Shown: positions 1 through 9,400, counted from the first letter of the stretch. The stretch: DNA of 64,000 nucleotides from Actinomycetospora endophytica (GCF_021026375.1 NZ_JAJNDB010000004.1:310001-374000); one strand, 5' to 3'. Numbers and translations: made by a program. The notes: generated from the letters alone by a model not told the origin.

Positions 1-593
1 CACTCGTCGCCGTAGTCGAGGATGCGGTCCTCGACGCCGGGGCCCATGCCGCCGATCAGCACCGGCGGGTGCGGCGCCGTGACCGGCTTGGGCCACGACC
101 ACGAGCGCGAGAAGTCCACGAACTCGCCGTGGAACTCGGCCTCGTCCTGGGTCCAGAGCTCCTTCATGGCCTTGACCTGCTCGGCCATCAGCCGCATGCG
201 GGTCTTCGGGTCGGTGCCGTGGTCGGCCATCTCCTCACGGTTCCACCCGGCGCCGATCCCGAACAGGAAGCGCCCGCCGGAGAGCCGGTCCAGCGACGCG
301 ACCTCCTTGGCGGTGTGGATCGTGTCGCGCTGGATGACCAGGCAGATGCCGGTCCCGACCTTGAGCGTCGTCGTCGCGCCCGCCGCGGCCATGAGGCCGA
401 CGAAGGGGTCGTAGGTGTGCACGTACATCCGGGGCAGGTCGCCGCCACCGGGGTACGGGGACGTCCGCGCGACCGGGATGTGCGAGTGCTCGGGGAACCA
501 CAGCGAGTCGAAGCCGCGGTCCTCCACCTCCTGGGCGAGGCTCGCCGGGTCGATCGCGTCGTCCGTCGGAAACATCATGATGCCGTGATCCAC
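1..593 (-). CDS. LLM class F420-dependent oxidoreductase, C-terminus cut by window edge
   Basis: About 197 N-terminal residues of a luciferase-like monooxygenase are visible and the rest lies left of the window. The protein opens with a GIMMFPTDDAI stretch, followed by a WFPEH motif, GTGICLVIQRD and SGGRFLFGIGAGW. These are typical of the TIGR03619-type F420-dependent subfamily of actinobacterial flavin or F420 oxidoreductases. A GTG start at 593 keeps the conserved VDHGIMMFP opening, whereas the ATG at 578 would cut it. The gene is divergent from glutaminase, with only 49 bases between the starts. The substrate cannot be told from sequence, and use of F420 is known for the family only. Confidence 0.85.
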   Translation of the reverse strand, partial: MDHGIMMFPTDDAIDPASLAQEVEDRGFDSLWFPEHSHIPVARTSPYPGGGDLPRMYVHTYDPFVGLMAAAGATTTLKVGTGICLVIQRDTIHTAKEVASLDRLSGGRFLFGIGAGWNREEMADHGTDPKTRMRLMAEQVKAMKELWTQDEAEFHGEFVDFSRSWSWPKPVTAPHPPVLIGGMGPGVEDRILDYGDE

Positions 594-642
594 GCCGGGG
601 GAGTTCCCCGCGCGGGCCTCCGGCCACACGGAACGCGGCGTC

Positions 643-1770
643 GTGGTCCATCATGCGCGCGTGGCCTGGGACGAGACGCTCACCGAGCAGGAGGCGCGAC
701 GCGCGCGCGAGCAGCTCGAGCAGCTGCTGGAACGTCAGGCGCGGATGGGGACGGCCGACGTCGTCACCTACCACCCGCCGGAGGCGATCTCGCAGCGCGA
801 CCTGTTCGCGCTGGCCGGCACGCATGTCGACGGCACCCAGTGGACCGTCGGCGACTGTGACCACCGCTTCCCGCTCCAGTCGATCTCCAAGGTGTTCACC
901 TACGCGCTGGCCCTGGAGGACAACGGCCGCGAGGCGACCCTGTCGCGCGTCGGGGTCGAGCCCTCCGGCGACCCGTTCAACTCGCTGGCCTTCGACGAGG
1001 TGAACCGCCGCCCGCACAACCCGATGGTCAACGCGGGGGCGCTCGTCGCGGCGGACATCGTCGGCGGGGCGGACGTGGAGGAGCGGGTCGGGCGGCTGCT
1101 GGAGCGGATGCGGCTCTACACCGGGAATCCCGATCTCGAGGTCGACCAGGAACTGCTCGACGCCCAGCTCGCCGACGCCGACCGCAACCTCGGCATCAGC
1201 TACTACATGCGCTCGCTGGGGATGCTCGTCGGCGAGGTCGCCGAGATCCTGGCGGTGTACCTCTCGGCCTGCTCGGTGATGGTCACGACGGCGGAGCTCT
1301 CCGTCGCGGCGGCGACGCTCGCCCACGGCGGGATCAACCCGCGCACCGAGGAGCGGGCGATGCCCCGGACCTACGTCCGGGACGTCATCGGCGTGATGTT
1401 CACCTGCGGCATGTACGACGCGGCCGGGCAGTGGGCCAACGACGTCGGCATCCCCGCCAAGAGCGGCGTCTCCGGCGGGATCATGGCGAGCATCCCGAAC
1501 CAGGTGGGGCTGGGGGTGTTCTCCCCGGGGCTCGACGTCCACGGCAACTCGGTGCGCGGGGTCAACGTGTGCCGGGAGCTCTCCGACCGCTTCGGTCTGC
1601 ACATCTTCGCCGACCCGGGCGAGACCCAGCTCGGCCGCCTGGGCGGCCGGGTCTGGCCCGAGCCGGAGCCCGAGCCCGAGCCGGGCGCGCTGGATCCCCG
1701 CGAGGAGGACGAGGAGCGCGCTCCCGACGACGACGGCGCGGTGCCCGCCGTCGTGGACGCCCCGGCGTAG
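643..1770 (+). CDS. glsA: Glutaminase A
   Basis: Hydrolyses L-glutamine to glutamate and ammonia in the cytoplasm. The serine-dependent glutaminase fold is clear: the SISK motif (S80, K83) carries the catalytic Ser-Lys pair. GVEPSGDPFNS, RPHNPMVNAGA and the C-terminal LTCGMYDAAG-like and PAKSGVSGGI blocks are all conserved. The protein has 375 residues. About 35 residues at the C-terminus are an acidic, EPEP-rich low-complexity tail that is not part of the enzyme core. The GTG at 643 is the longest start and GTG 661 is an alternative. Neither has a strong ribosome binding site. Confidence 0.93.
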   Translation: MVHHARVAWDETLTEQEARRAREQLEQLLERQARMGTADVVTYHPPEAISQRDLFALAGTHVDGTQWTVGDCDHRFPLQSISKVFTYALALEDNGREATLSRVGVEPSGDPFNSLAFDEVNRRPHNPMVNAGALVAADIVGGADVEERVGRLLERMRLYTGNPDLEVDQELLDAQLADADRNLGISYYMRSLGMLVGEVAEILAVYLSACSVMVTTAELSVAAATLAHGGINPRTEERAMPRTYVRDVIGVMFTCGMYDAAGQWANDVGIPAKSGVSGGIMASIPNQVGLGVFSPGLDVHGNSVRGVNVCRELSDRFGLHIFADPGETQLGRLGGRVWPEPEPEPEPGALDPREEDEERAPDDDGAVPAVVDAPA

Positions 1771-1799
1771 GGACGGGCCTACGGCCTAGGGTGCCGGGC

Positions 1800-2561
1800 G
1801 TGGGCATCCTCGATCGTTTCCGACTGGACGACCGCGTCGCGATCGTCACCGGCGCCTCCTCCGGGCTGGGGGCGACGTTCGCGCGCACCCTGGCCGAGGC
1901 GGGGGCCGATGTGGTGCTCGGTGCCCGGCGCATCGAGAAGCTCGACGAGACCCGGGCCGCCGTCGAGAAGCTCGGCCGACGCGCCGTCGCGGTGCGCACC
2001 GACGTCGCCGAGCCCGACGACTGTCAGACCCTCGTCGACGCGGCGATGACCGAGTTCGAGCGCGTCGACGTCCTGGTCAACAACGCCGGCATCGGCACCG
2101 CGGTGCCCGCCACCAAGGAGACCCCGGAGCAGTTCCGGCAGGTGATCGACGTCAACCTCAACGGCTGCTACTGGATGGCGCAGGCGGCGGCGAAGGTGAT
2201 GGCCCCGGGCAGCTCGATCGTCAACATCTCCTCGGTGCTGGGCCTCACGACGGCGGGGCTGCCGCAGGCGGCGTACTCGGCGTCGAAGGCGGGGCTGGTC
2301 GGGCTGACCCGCGACCTCGCGCAGCAGTGGACTCCGCGCAAGGGCATCCGCGTGAACGCCCTGGCGCCCGGGTTCTTCACCTCGGAGATGACCGACGGCT
2401 ACCAGGAGGGCTACCTGGACTCCCAGCTGCCGCGGATCCTGGCCGGCCGCATCGGCGACCCGGAGGACCTGGCGACGGCGCTGATCTTCCTGTGCTCCGA
2501 CGCCGGGTCCTACGTGACCGGGGTGACGCTGCCGGTCGAGGGCGGACTCCTCACGTCGTAG
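1800..2561 (+). CDS. SDR family NAD(P)-dependent oxidoreductase
   Basis: A classical 253-residue short-chain dehydrogenase. It has the cofactor motif TGASSGLG near residues 18-25, NNAGIG in the middle, the catalytic Ser in NISSVLG and Y-S-A-S-K. The C-terminal GVTLPVEGG is also typical. The start is GTG at 1800, 29 bases after the glutaminase stop. Its TAG stop is the first three bases of the TAGGTG that begins the palindrome at 2562-2601. The substrate is unknown; relatives act on hydroxyacyl-CoA or secondary alcohols. Confidence 0.9.
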   Translation: MGILDRFRLDDRVAIVTGASSGLGATFARTLAEAGADVVLGARRIEKLDETRAAVEKLGRRAVAVRTDVAEPDDCQTLVDAAMTEFERVDVLVNNAGIGTAVPATKETPEQFRQVIDVNLNGCYWMAQAAAKVMAPGSSIVNISSVLGLTTAGLPQAAYSASKAGLVGLTRDLAQQWTPRKGIRVNALAPGFFTSEMTDGYQEGYLDSQLPRILAGRIGDPEDLATALIFLCSDAGSYVTGVTLPVEGGLLTS

Positions 2562-2601
2562 GTGAACGAATCTGGTCGCCTGGACGACCAGATTCGTTCA
2601 C
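2562..2601. terminator. Perfect 17-bp inverted repeat between convergent genes (element E1)
   Basis: Arms 2562-2578 and 2585-2601 match over all 17 bases around a 6-base loop (CCTGGA). The hairpin sits between the SDR stop (2559-2561) and the convergent metal-receptor gene, whose TGA stop (2598-2600) is inside the right arm. No T-run follows, which is usual for actinobacterial terminators. A GCGCGGAGCGC word follows the right arm, as in the elements near 4880 and 6422. The terminator role is inferred. Confidence 0.75.
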
Positions 2602-3392
2602 ATGGCGCGGAGCGCCTTCGCCGCCTCGAGCAGGCTCGGCCCGTACCAGGTGAGCAACCGGCCGCTGAACAGCGCCGACGGCGCCGCGAAGGCCTCCGGG
2701 CCGTCGTCGGCGGTGAAGGTGTACGGCTCGTCGGGCAGGACGACGAGGTCGTGCGGCGGCAGGTCGTCGATGTCGATGCGCGGGTAGCGCTCGGCGGTCG
2801 GCCCGCCGTCGGCCAGCGCGTTGTCGATCCCGAGGCGGTCGAGGATCGCGCCGGTGAAGGTGTCGCGCCCGACCGCCATCCACGGCTTGCGCCAGATCGG
2901 GACGATCGCGCTGCGGCGGTCGGCGGACGCGACCCGTGGCAGGTCGGCCCAGGCCTTCTCCGCGCCCTCGAGCCACGCCGGGCGCTCCAGCCCGCAGGCG
3001 GCGAGCATGCCGTCGAGGCTGGCGAACGCGCCGTCGACGGTGCGGACGTCCGTCACGTAGACCGCCAGGCCCGCGTCGCGCAGCGCCTGCAGGTCGCCCG
3101 GTCGGTTCTCCTCCTCGTTGGCGACGACGAGGTCGGGCGCCAGGGCGACGATCGCCTCGACGTCGGGATTCTTCGTGCCGCGGATGCGGGCCGGGGGAAC
3201 CGAACCGGCGTCGTCGAGGTCGAGCGGGTGGGTGCACCAGTCGGTGACCCCGACGAGCAGGCCGGGCTCGGTCACGCCGATCGCCTCGGTGAGAGAGGGG
3301 ACGAGGCTCACCACGCGCCGGACCCGGGTGGGGACCGGGACCCGGGTCCCCAGGTCGTCGCGGACGGTCTCGCGCGTCGTCTGCTCGGCCAT
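2598..3392 (-). CDS. Helical-backbone metal receptor / BtuF-like binding protein
   Basis: A 264-residue protein of the periplasmic-binding-protein class III family used for cobalamin and iron chelates. It has VVSLVPSLTEAI near residues 26-37, GVTDWCTHP and GTKNPDVEAIVALAPDLVVA, then a late VVLPDEPYTF strand. No signal peptide or lipobox is visible at the chosen ATG (3392), nor in the in-frame extension, so an exported location is not supported. No ABC permease or ATPase lies nearby. The stop codon is embedded in the hairpin of the convergent gene pair. Confidence 0.8.
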   Translation of the reverse strand: MAEQTTRETVRDDLGTRVPVPTRVRRVVSLVPSLTEAIGVTEPGLLVGVTDWCTHPLDLDDAGSVPPARIRGTKNPDVEAIVALAPDLVVANEEENRPGDLQALRDAGLAVYVTDVRTVDGAFASLDGMLAACGLERPAWLEGAEKAWADLPRVASADRRSAIVPIWRKPWMAVGRDTFTGAILDRLGIDNALADGGPTAERYPRIDIDDLPPHDLVVLPDEPYTFTADDGPEAFAAPSALFSGRLLTWYGPSLLEAAKALRAM

Positions 3393-3483
3393 GCCCTCGA
3401 TCGTGCCAGGGCTCGAGGCCCTGCGGGGCGGCATGGCAGAGGTCACCCGGTACCGTGCGTCCCTCACACCTGGAGGGGTTTCG

Positions 3484-4848
3484 ATGGATCGGTGGGCGTC
3501 GGGCATCGACACGGCGTGGTTGCAGCTCGAGCGGGAGACCAACCGGATGGTCGTGCACGGGCTGCTGTTCTGCGACGGGCCGGTCGACCTCGCGGCGCTG
3601 CGCGAGCGCGTGGCGCAACGGTGGGTCGCGGTGTACCCCGGGCTGCGGCAGCGCCCGACGTGGCCGGCGGGTCCGGCCGGGCCGGCCCGCTGGGTCGACG
3701 CGCCGCCGGACCTGACGCAGCACGTCACGACGATGGCCCTCCCCGAGCCCGGCGACGACGCGGCTCTGGCGGACCGGATCGGTGCGCTGATGTCCCGCTC
3801 GCTGCCGACCGACCGGCCGTGGTGGCGGATGGAGCTGGTGACCGGGTACGAGCGCGGCACCGCGGTGCACGTCGCGATCCACCACGGCCTCGCCGACGGG
3901 GTGGCGCTCAACCACCTCTTCCACGCCCTCGCCGACCCGGTCTCGGACCCGCGCACGCCCGCCGCCTACGCCGACCCGCCGCGGCATCCGGCGCGGGTGC
4001 ACGACCTGCGCCTGCTGCACCGCGAGATTCGTGACCGGGCGTCGTCGTTGTGGGAGACCGCGAAGCGCGTCGGCACGCCGGACGGGGCGTCCGAGCTCGC
4101 CGCGACCGGGCGGGCCGTGCGGTCGTCGGCGGCGCTGCTCGCCCGACCGCCGCGCGAGGTCCCGTCGGCGTTGCAGGGACGTCCCGGGGTCGCGAAGGCG
4201 GCCCGCTGGACCTCCGCCGTCGCGCTCGACGACGTCCGCGCCGCGGGCAAGGCGGCGGGCGGCAGCGTCAACGACGTCGTCTGCGCGGCCATCGCCGGCG
4301 CGCTGCGGACCTACCTGGGTGACGGTGCGCCGCGGCTCCGCGCCGTGATGCCGAGCAACCTCCGGCCCCTGGACCGTCCGATCTCGGACGAGCTCGGCAA
4401 CGAGTTCGGCCTGGTCCTGCCGCCGTTGCCCACCGACGAGCCCGATCCGGCCCGCCGCGTCGAGCGCATGCACCGGGCGATGGCCACGATCAAGCGCACC
4501 GACCAGGCGCTGGCCACCTTCGCGGGGATCGCCGGCGCGGGGCTGGCCTCGGCGTCGTTCACCCAGGGCCTCGTCCGGCGCTACGCCCGGGCCGCGTCGT
4601 TGATCATCTCCAACGTGCCGGGCCCCCTGGAGGAACTGACGCTCGGCGATACGCGGGTGCGCGACGTGATGTTCTGGGTGCCCTGCTCCGGCGATCTCGG
4701 GCTCGGCGTCTCGGTGCTGTCCTACGCGGGGCGGATTCGGCTGGGCGTGGACGCGGACCTCGGGCTGCTCGGCGGCGAGTCCGGGGTCGATCGGTTCGTG
4801 GCGGCACTGGAGGCGGAAATAGGTGGCCTTCGGCCTTGTGAGCACTAA
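3484..4848 (+). CDS. Wax ester synthase / diacylglycerol acyltransferase (WS/DGAT family)
   Basis: Transfers an acyl group from acyl-CoA to a long-chain alcohol or diacylglycerol to make storage lipid. The 454-residue length fits the family. The catalytic HHxxxDG motif is HHGLADG (H133-H134, D138). The late SNVPGP motif is also family-typical. ATG 3484 has a good GGAGG upstream. The last nine codons, ending in a TAA stop, run into the palindrome at 4835-4880, so the C-terminal residues are encoded by the repeat element. The true acceptor alcohol is not known. Confidence 0.9.
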   Translation: MDRWASGIDTAWLQLERETNRMVVHGLLFCDGPVDLAALRERVAQRWVAVYPGLRQRPTWPAGPAGPARWVDAPPDLTQHVTTMALPEPGDDAALADRIGALMSRSLPTDRPWWRMELVTGYERGTAVHVAIHHGLADGVALNHLFHALADPVSDPRTPAAYADPPRHPARVHDLRLLHREIRDRASSLWETAKRVGTPDGASELAATGRAVRSSAALLARPPREVPSALQGRPGVAKAARWTSAVALDDVRAAGKAAGGSVNDVVCAAIAGALRTYLGDGAPRLRAVMPSNLRPLDRPISDELGNEFGLVLPPLPTDEPDPARRVERMHRAMATIKRTDQALATFAGIAGAGLASASFTQGLVRRYARAASLIISNVPGPLEELTLGDTRVRDVMFWVPCSGDLGLGVSVLSYAGRIRLGVDADLGLLGGESGVDRFVAALEAEIGGLRPCEH

Positions 4849-4898
4849 TTGACGTCATAGCGTCAATTAGTGCTCACAAGCGCGGAGCACACCTAATA
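4819..4898. repeat. Compound palindrome between convergent genes (element E2)
   Basis: The core is a perfect 20-bp inverted repeat, 4835-4854 with 4861-4880, around the loop TCATAG. It is flanked by two small GC stem-loops, GGCC-TTC-GGCC on the left and a CGCGGAGC unit on the right. The ends read TAGGTG on the left and CACCTA on the right. The left half encodes the end of the WS/DGAT. The right CACCTA supplies the TAG stop (4893-4895) of the convergent SDR. The element is closely similar to the one at 6362-6440. It can act as a bidirectional terminator. Confidence 0.8.
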
Positions 4899-5708
4899 CT
4901 CCGTCACCCCGGCATCCGGCGCGATCTCGTGCGCGGTGATGAATCGCGACTCGTCGGAGGCGAGGAAGAGCACCGTCTCGGCGACGTCCTCCGGCGCGGT
5001 GATCTCGACCGGCAGCATGTTGGTGAACATGGCACCCGGGCGCGGGTTCTCGGCCATCGCCTCCCCGAGCGCCGCCTGCATCGCGCCGCTGCCCATTCCC
5101 GTCGCCATTCCGGTCGGGTGCACGCTGTTGACGCGGATCGAGTGCTGCGCGAGCTCCGCGGCGAACGCCTTCGCCATCCCGCGGACCGCCCACTTGCTCG
5201 CCGTGTACGGGACCATGAACGGCTGCACCTTCAACCCGGCCGCCGAACTGATGACGATCACCGAGCCGCCGCCCGCCGCGACGAGGTGCGGCGCCCCGAC
5301 CATGATCGTGTTCCAGGCGCCCGCGACGTTGACGTCGAGGGTGTCCCGGAAGATCTCCGGCGTGATCCGGTGCCAGGCCCGCGGGATGCAGATGCCGGCG
5401 TTCGCGACGACGACGTCGAGTCGCCCCAGCTGCCCGACCGCGCCGTCGACGACGCTGCGCAGGGCGTCGAGGTCCCGGACGTCGGCCTGTCCGGCGACGG
5501 CGCGCCGGCCCTGCTGCTCGACGAGGCGGACCGTCTCGTCGAGGTCGGCCGGGGTCGCCGAGGCGTAGTCCACGCCCGGGAGCGGCCCGCACACGTCGAC
5601 CACGACGACGTCGGCGCCCTCCGCGGCGAGGCGCACCGCATCCGCCCGCCCCTGCCCGCGCGCCGCCCCGGTGACCAGGGCGACCTTGCCCGCGACCCGA
5701 CCAGCCAT
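4893..5708 (-). CDS. Mycofactocin-coupled SDR family oxidoreductase
   Basis: A 271-residue SDR resembling the TIGR03971 group, which uses a tightly held nicotinamide recycled through the redox peptide mycofactocin. Visible are TGAARGQGRADAVRLA near the N-terminus, a 20-residue insertion after VVVDVCGP typical of the group, NAGIC, the VISSAAG serine, Y-T-A-S-K and VNSVHPTGMATGM. ATG 5708 has GAGGAG upstream; a GTG at 5750 would add 14 residues without a better site. The substrate is probably an alcohol. No mycofactocin biosynthesis gene is in the window. Confidence 0.85.
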   Translation of the reverse strand: MAGRVAGKVALVTGAARGQGRADAVRLAAEGADVVVVDVCGPLPGVDYASATPADLDETVRLVEQQGRRAVAGQADVRDLDALRSVVDGAVGQLGRLDVVVANAGICIPRAWHRITPEIFRDTLDVNVAGAWNTIMVGAPHLVAAGGGSVIVISSAAGLKVQPFMVPYTASKWAVRGMAKAFAAELAQHSIRVNSVHPTGMATGMGSGAMQAALGEAMAENPRPGAMFTNMLPVEITAPEDVAETVLFLASDESRFITAHEIAPDAGVTEY

Positions 5709-5741
5709 GTCCGCTCCTCGCTCGTCCGAGAGGTCTACCTC

Positions 5742-5762
5742 TTCTGACACTTGCTGCCAGAA
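5742..5762. promoter_or_regulatory. Candidate operator upstream of the mycofactocin-type SDR
   Basis: TTCTGACA-N5-TGCCAGAA forms a dyad with one mismatched pair. It lies 34-54 bases upstream of the SDR start and is flanked by two direct CTACCTC words. Size and symmetry fit a TetR-class operator. No regulator gene is adjacent, so the binding protein is unknown. Confidence 0.4.
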
Positions 5763-5882
5763 AAGCTACCTCCGTTCGGGCGCCGAGAGTGGCGCGACGC
5801 TGGGCCATGCGAGTGGTGGTGACGCCGATCACGTCACACGCCGTCACACTGACGAAGATTGGCGAGGAGAGGGGCGGCTCTC

Positions 5883-6365
5883 ATGGTCAGGGGTCGAACG
5901 CACGACGACGGGGCACGGCACGGACCCGGGCACGTCGGCGCACGGAGGCGGCCGGGCTTGCTGCTGATCCTCCTCGGCGTGCTGCTCGCCGCCGCCTGCT
6001 CCTCACCACCGCCCACGAGCGCACCACCGGCCGGCACCGCGGCCGCGCCCTCGGCCCCGGTCACGGCGATCCCCGCGGGGACCTACCGGAACGCCATCGT
6101 GCCCAGCGGGCCGCAGTCGCTCGTCATCGGCGCCGGGTCGAGCTACACGCAGGTGATGACCAGTACCGGGCAGAGCATCCAGGGCACCCTCGGCCAGGAC
6201 GCCCAGCAGCGCGTGACGTTCACGAGCGTCGCCGGCGCGCCGTGTGCCGGCCAGGTCGGGACGTACAAGGCGTCCGTCGACGGGACGACGCTGCACCTGA
6301 CGGCCGTCGCCGACCCCTGCCAGAGTCGTGCCTCGGCGTTCGTCTCCGGGCCCTGGACGTCGTAG
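5883..6365 (+). CDS. Small putative lipoprotein
   Basis: A 160-residue exported protein of unknown function. A basic N-terminus is followed by a hydrophobic segment (LLLILLGVLLAAACS) ending in Cys, which reads as a lipobox. A Ser/Pro/Thr/Ala-rich linker and a compact beta-rich domain of about 100 residues follow. That domain contains two Cys residues (APCAGQ and DPCQSR) that could pair. It has the GTYR...GTLHLTAVADPC pattern of small surface lipoproteins. ATG 5883 follows a GAGGAGAGGGG stretch. The TAG stop is the start of the element at 6362. Confidence 0.7.
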   Translation: MVRGRTHDDGARHGPGHVGARRRPGLLLILLGVLLAAACSSPPPTSAPPAGTAAAPSAPVTAIPAGTYRNAIVPSGPQSLVIGAGSSYTQVMTSTGQSIQGTLGQDAQQRVTFTSVAGAPCAGQVGTYKASVDGTTLHLTAVADPCQSRASAFVSGPWTS

Positions 6366-6440
6366 GTGCGCCGACGCGCCCGTGAGCAGAAATTGATGTC
6401 AGAGCGTCAATTACTGCTCACGAGCGCGGAGCGCACCTAC
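6362..6440. repeat. Stop-to-stop compound palindrome (element E3)
   Basis: The outer arms GTAGGTGCG (6362-6370) and CGCACCTAC (6432-6440) pair. The inner arms around GTGAGCAG and CTGCTCAC pair over about 17 bases with two mismatches. The TAG stops of the lipoprotein (6363-6365) and of icmF (6437-6439) are the TAGGTG ends of the element, so it runs exactly from stop to stop. It is strongly similar to the element at 4819-4898. It is likely a bidirectional terminator and a member of a dispersed repeat family. Confidence 0.8.
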
Positions 6441-9400
6441 ATGGACCGCCGGTACTGCCCGCCCACCTCGAAGAACGCGTCGGTGAGCTGGCCGAGCGAG
6501 CACACCCGCGCGGCGTTCATCAGCTCGGCGAACACGTTCTCCCCGGCGGTCGCGGCGTCCTGCAGGCGCCGGATCGCCTCGGCGGACTCGGTCGAGTGCC
6601 GCGCCTGGAAGTCGTCCAGCCGCGCCAGCTGCGAGGACTTCTCCTCCTCGGAGGCCCGCGAGAGCTCGATCTCCTTGGGCGCCTCGCCTTCCGCGTCCGG
6701 GGGCGCCAGGAACGTGTTCACGCCGATGATCGGCAGCGAGCCGTCGTGCTTGCGGCCCTCGTAGAGCATCGACTCGTCCTGGATCTTGCCGCGCTGGTAG
6801 CCGGTCTCCATGGCGCCCAGCACGCCGCCGCGCTCGGCGATCCGGTCGAACTCGGCGAGCACGGCCTCCTCGACGAGGTCGGTGAGCTCCTCGATCACGA
6901 ACGAGCCCTGGAGCGGGTTCTCGTTGAGCGAGAGGCCCCATTCCTTGTTGATGATCATCTGGATGGCCAGCGCCCGGCGCACCGATTCCTGCGACGGCGT
7001 CGTGACGGCCTCGTCGTAGGCGTTGGTGTGCAGTGAATTGGCGTTGTCGTACAGCGCGCAGAGGGCCTGCAGCGTGGTGCGGATGTCGTTGAACTGCATC
7101 TCCTGCGCGTGCAGCGACCGCCCCGAGGTCTGCACGTGGTACTTCAGCTTCTGCGAGCGCTCGTTCGCGCCGTAGCGCTCGCGCATCGCGACCGCCCAGA
7201 TCCGGCGCGCGACCCGCCCGATCACCGAGTACTCGGCGTCCATCCCGTTCGAGAAGAAGAACGACAGGTTCGGGGCGAAGTCGTCGATGTCCATACCGCG
7301 CGCGAGGTAGGACTCGACGTAGGTGAACCCGTTCGAGAGCGTGAACGCGAGCTGCGAGATCGGGTTCGCCCCGGCCTCCGCGATGTGATAGCCGGAGATC
7401 GACACCGAGTAGAAGTTGCGCACTTCGTGCGCGATGAACCACTCCTGGATGTCGGCCATCATCCGCAGCGAGAACTCGGTCGAGAAGATGCAGGTGTTCT
7501 GGCCCTGGTCCTCCTTGAGGATGTCGGCCTGCACCGTGCCGCGGACGTTCGCGACGGCGTGGGCCACCAGCTCCGCACGCTCGGCGTCGTCGGGCTCCCG
7601 GTCGTGCTCCGACCGGAACGTGTCGACGACCTGATCGATCGCGGTGTTGAGGAAGTACGCGAGCAGGGTGGGCGCCGGCCCGTTGATCGTCATCGACACG
7701 CTCGTCGTCGGCGACGTCAGGTCGAAGCCCGAGTACAGCACCTTCATGTCGTCGAGCGTCGCGATCGAGACGCCGCTGGTGCCGACCTTGCCGTAGACGT
7801 CCGGGGGAGTGGCCGGGTCGCGGCCGTAGAGGGTGACCGAGTCGAACGCCGTCGAGAGCCGCTTCGCCTCGGAGTCCTCCGAGAGGTAGTGGAACCGGCG
7901 GTTCGTGCGGAACGCGTCGCCCTCGCCGGCGAACATGCGGGCCGGGTCCTCGCCCTCGCGCTTGAACGCGAACACCCCGGCGGTGAAGGGGAAGTGCCCC
8001 GGCAGGTTCTCGACCCGCAGGAACCGCAGCACCTCCTCGTCGGCCGAGAACCGCGGCAGCGAGACGCGGTTGACCTTGGAGCCGGACAGCGTCTCCCGGG
8101 TCAGCCGGGTGCGGAGCTCCTTGTCGCGGACGTGGACCACGAGCTCGTCGCCCGCGTAGTCCTCCTTGGTCTGCTCCCAGCCGTCGATCAGCTCCGCGGC
8201 CTCGCGCGGCAGGTCCTTCTCGGCCTCCTCGAGCACGGCGGGCAGCTCGCCGGCGTCGCGGTCGCCGAGGGCCTCGCGGGCCTGCCGGAGGGCGGAACGA
8301 CGGCGGGCCGCGGCGACCATCGACTCGGTCTCGTCGTGGTAGGCCCGGACCGTCGCGGCGACGTCGGCCAGGTAGCGCTCGCGGTCGGCCGGGATCGCCG
8401 AGCCGCTGAAGGTCGACACCGTGGTGTCCGGGATGTCGAGCCGGCCCTGTCCCTCCGCGAGGCCGTGCTCGCCGAGCAGCGTCATCAGCTTGCCGTAGAG
8501 CGCGGTGACGCCCTCGTCGTGGAAGGTCGCGGCGCTGGTCCCGTAGACCGGCATCTCCTCCCACGAGGAGCCGAACGCGTCGCGGTTGCGCAGCAGCTGC
8601 CGGGCGACGTCGCGCCGCGCGTCGTCACCGCCGCGCCGCTCGAACTTGTTGATCGCGACGACGTCGGCGAAGTCCAGCATGTCGATCTTCTCGAGCTGGG
8701 ACGCGGCGCCGAACTCCGGCGTCATGACGTAGAGCGACACGTCGGCGAACTCGACGATCCCCGCGTCGCCCTGCCCGATGCCGGGGGTCTCGACGACGAC
8801 GAGGTCGGCGCCGGAGGCGCGCAGGACGGCGATGACGTCGGCGAGGCGCTCGGGGAGCGCGGTGCCCGAGCCGCGGTTCGCCATGGAACGGAACGAGATG
8901 GGGCCGCCCAGGGCGTTCATGCGGATCCGGTCGCCGAGCAGGGCGCCGCCCCCACGACGACGGGTCGGGTCGACAGCGAGGACGGCGACCTTGAGCTTGT
9001 CCTCGCGGTCCATGCGGGTGCGGCGGACCAGCTCGTCGGTCAGCGACGACTTGCCCGAGCCGCCGGTGCCGGTGATGCCCAGGACCGGGACGTGGCGCTC
9101 TCCGTTCGCGGCGTCGATGCGCTCCCGGACCTCGGTGGGCAGCTCGCCGGACTCGGCCATCGTCACCGCGCGCGCGACGACCGCGCGCTCGCCGGTGAAC
9201 AGGCCCTCCCAGCTCGTGGGGGGCTTCGCGCCGAGGTCCTCGTCGCACTCCCGGATGATGGTGTTGATCATCCCCGGCAGGCCCATCGTCTGGCCGTCCT
9301 GCGGGGAGAAGATCCGCGCCACCCCGTGGGCGTGCAGCTGGTCGATCTCGCGCTGGACGATCACGCCGCCGCCCCCGCCGTACACGCGGACGTGCCCGGC

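Noticed and set aside
69-860. Long open frames opposite or offset to the first genes
   Set aside because: They are Arg/Pro/Ala-rich shadows caused by high G+C codon bias. The LLM and glutaminase frames carry the real domain motifs.
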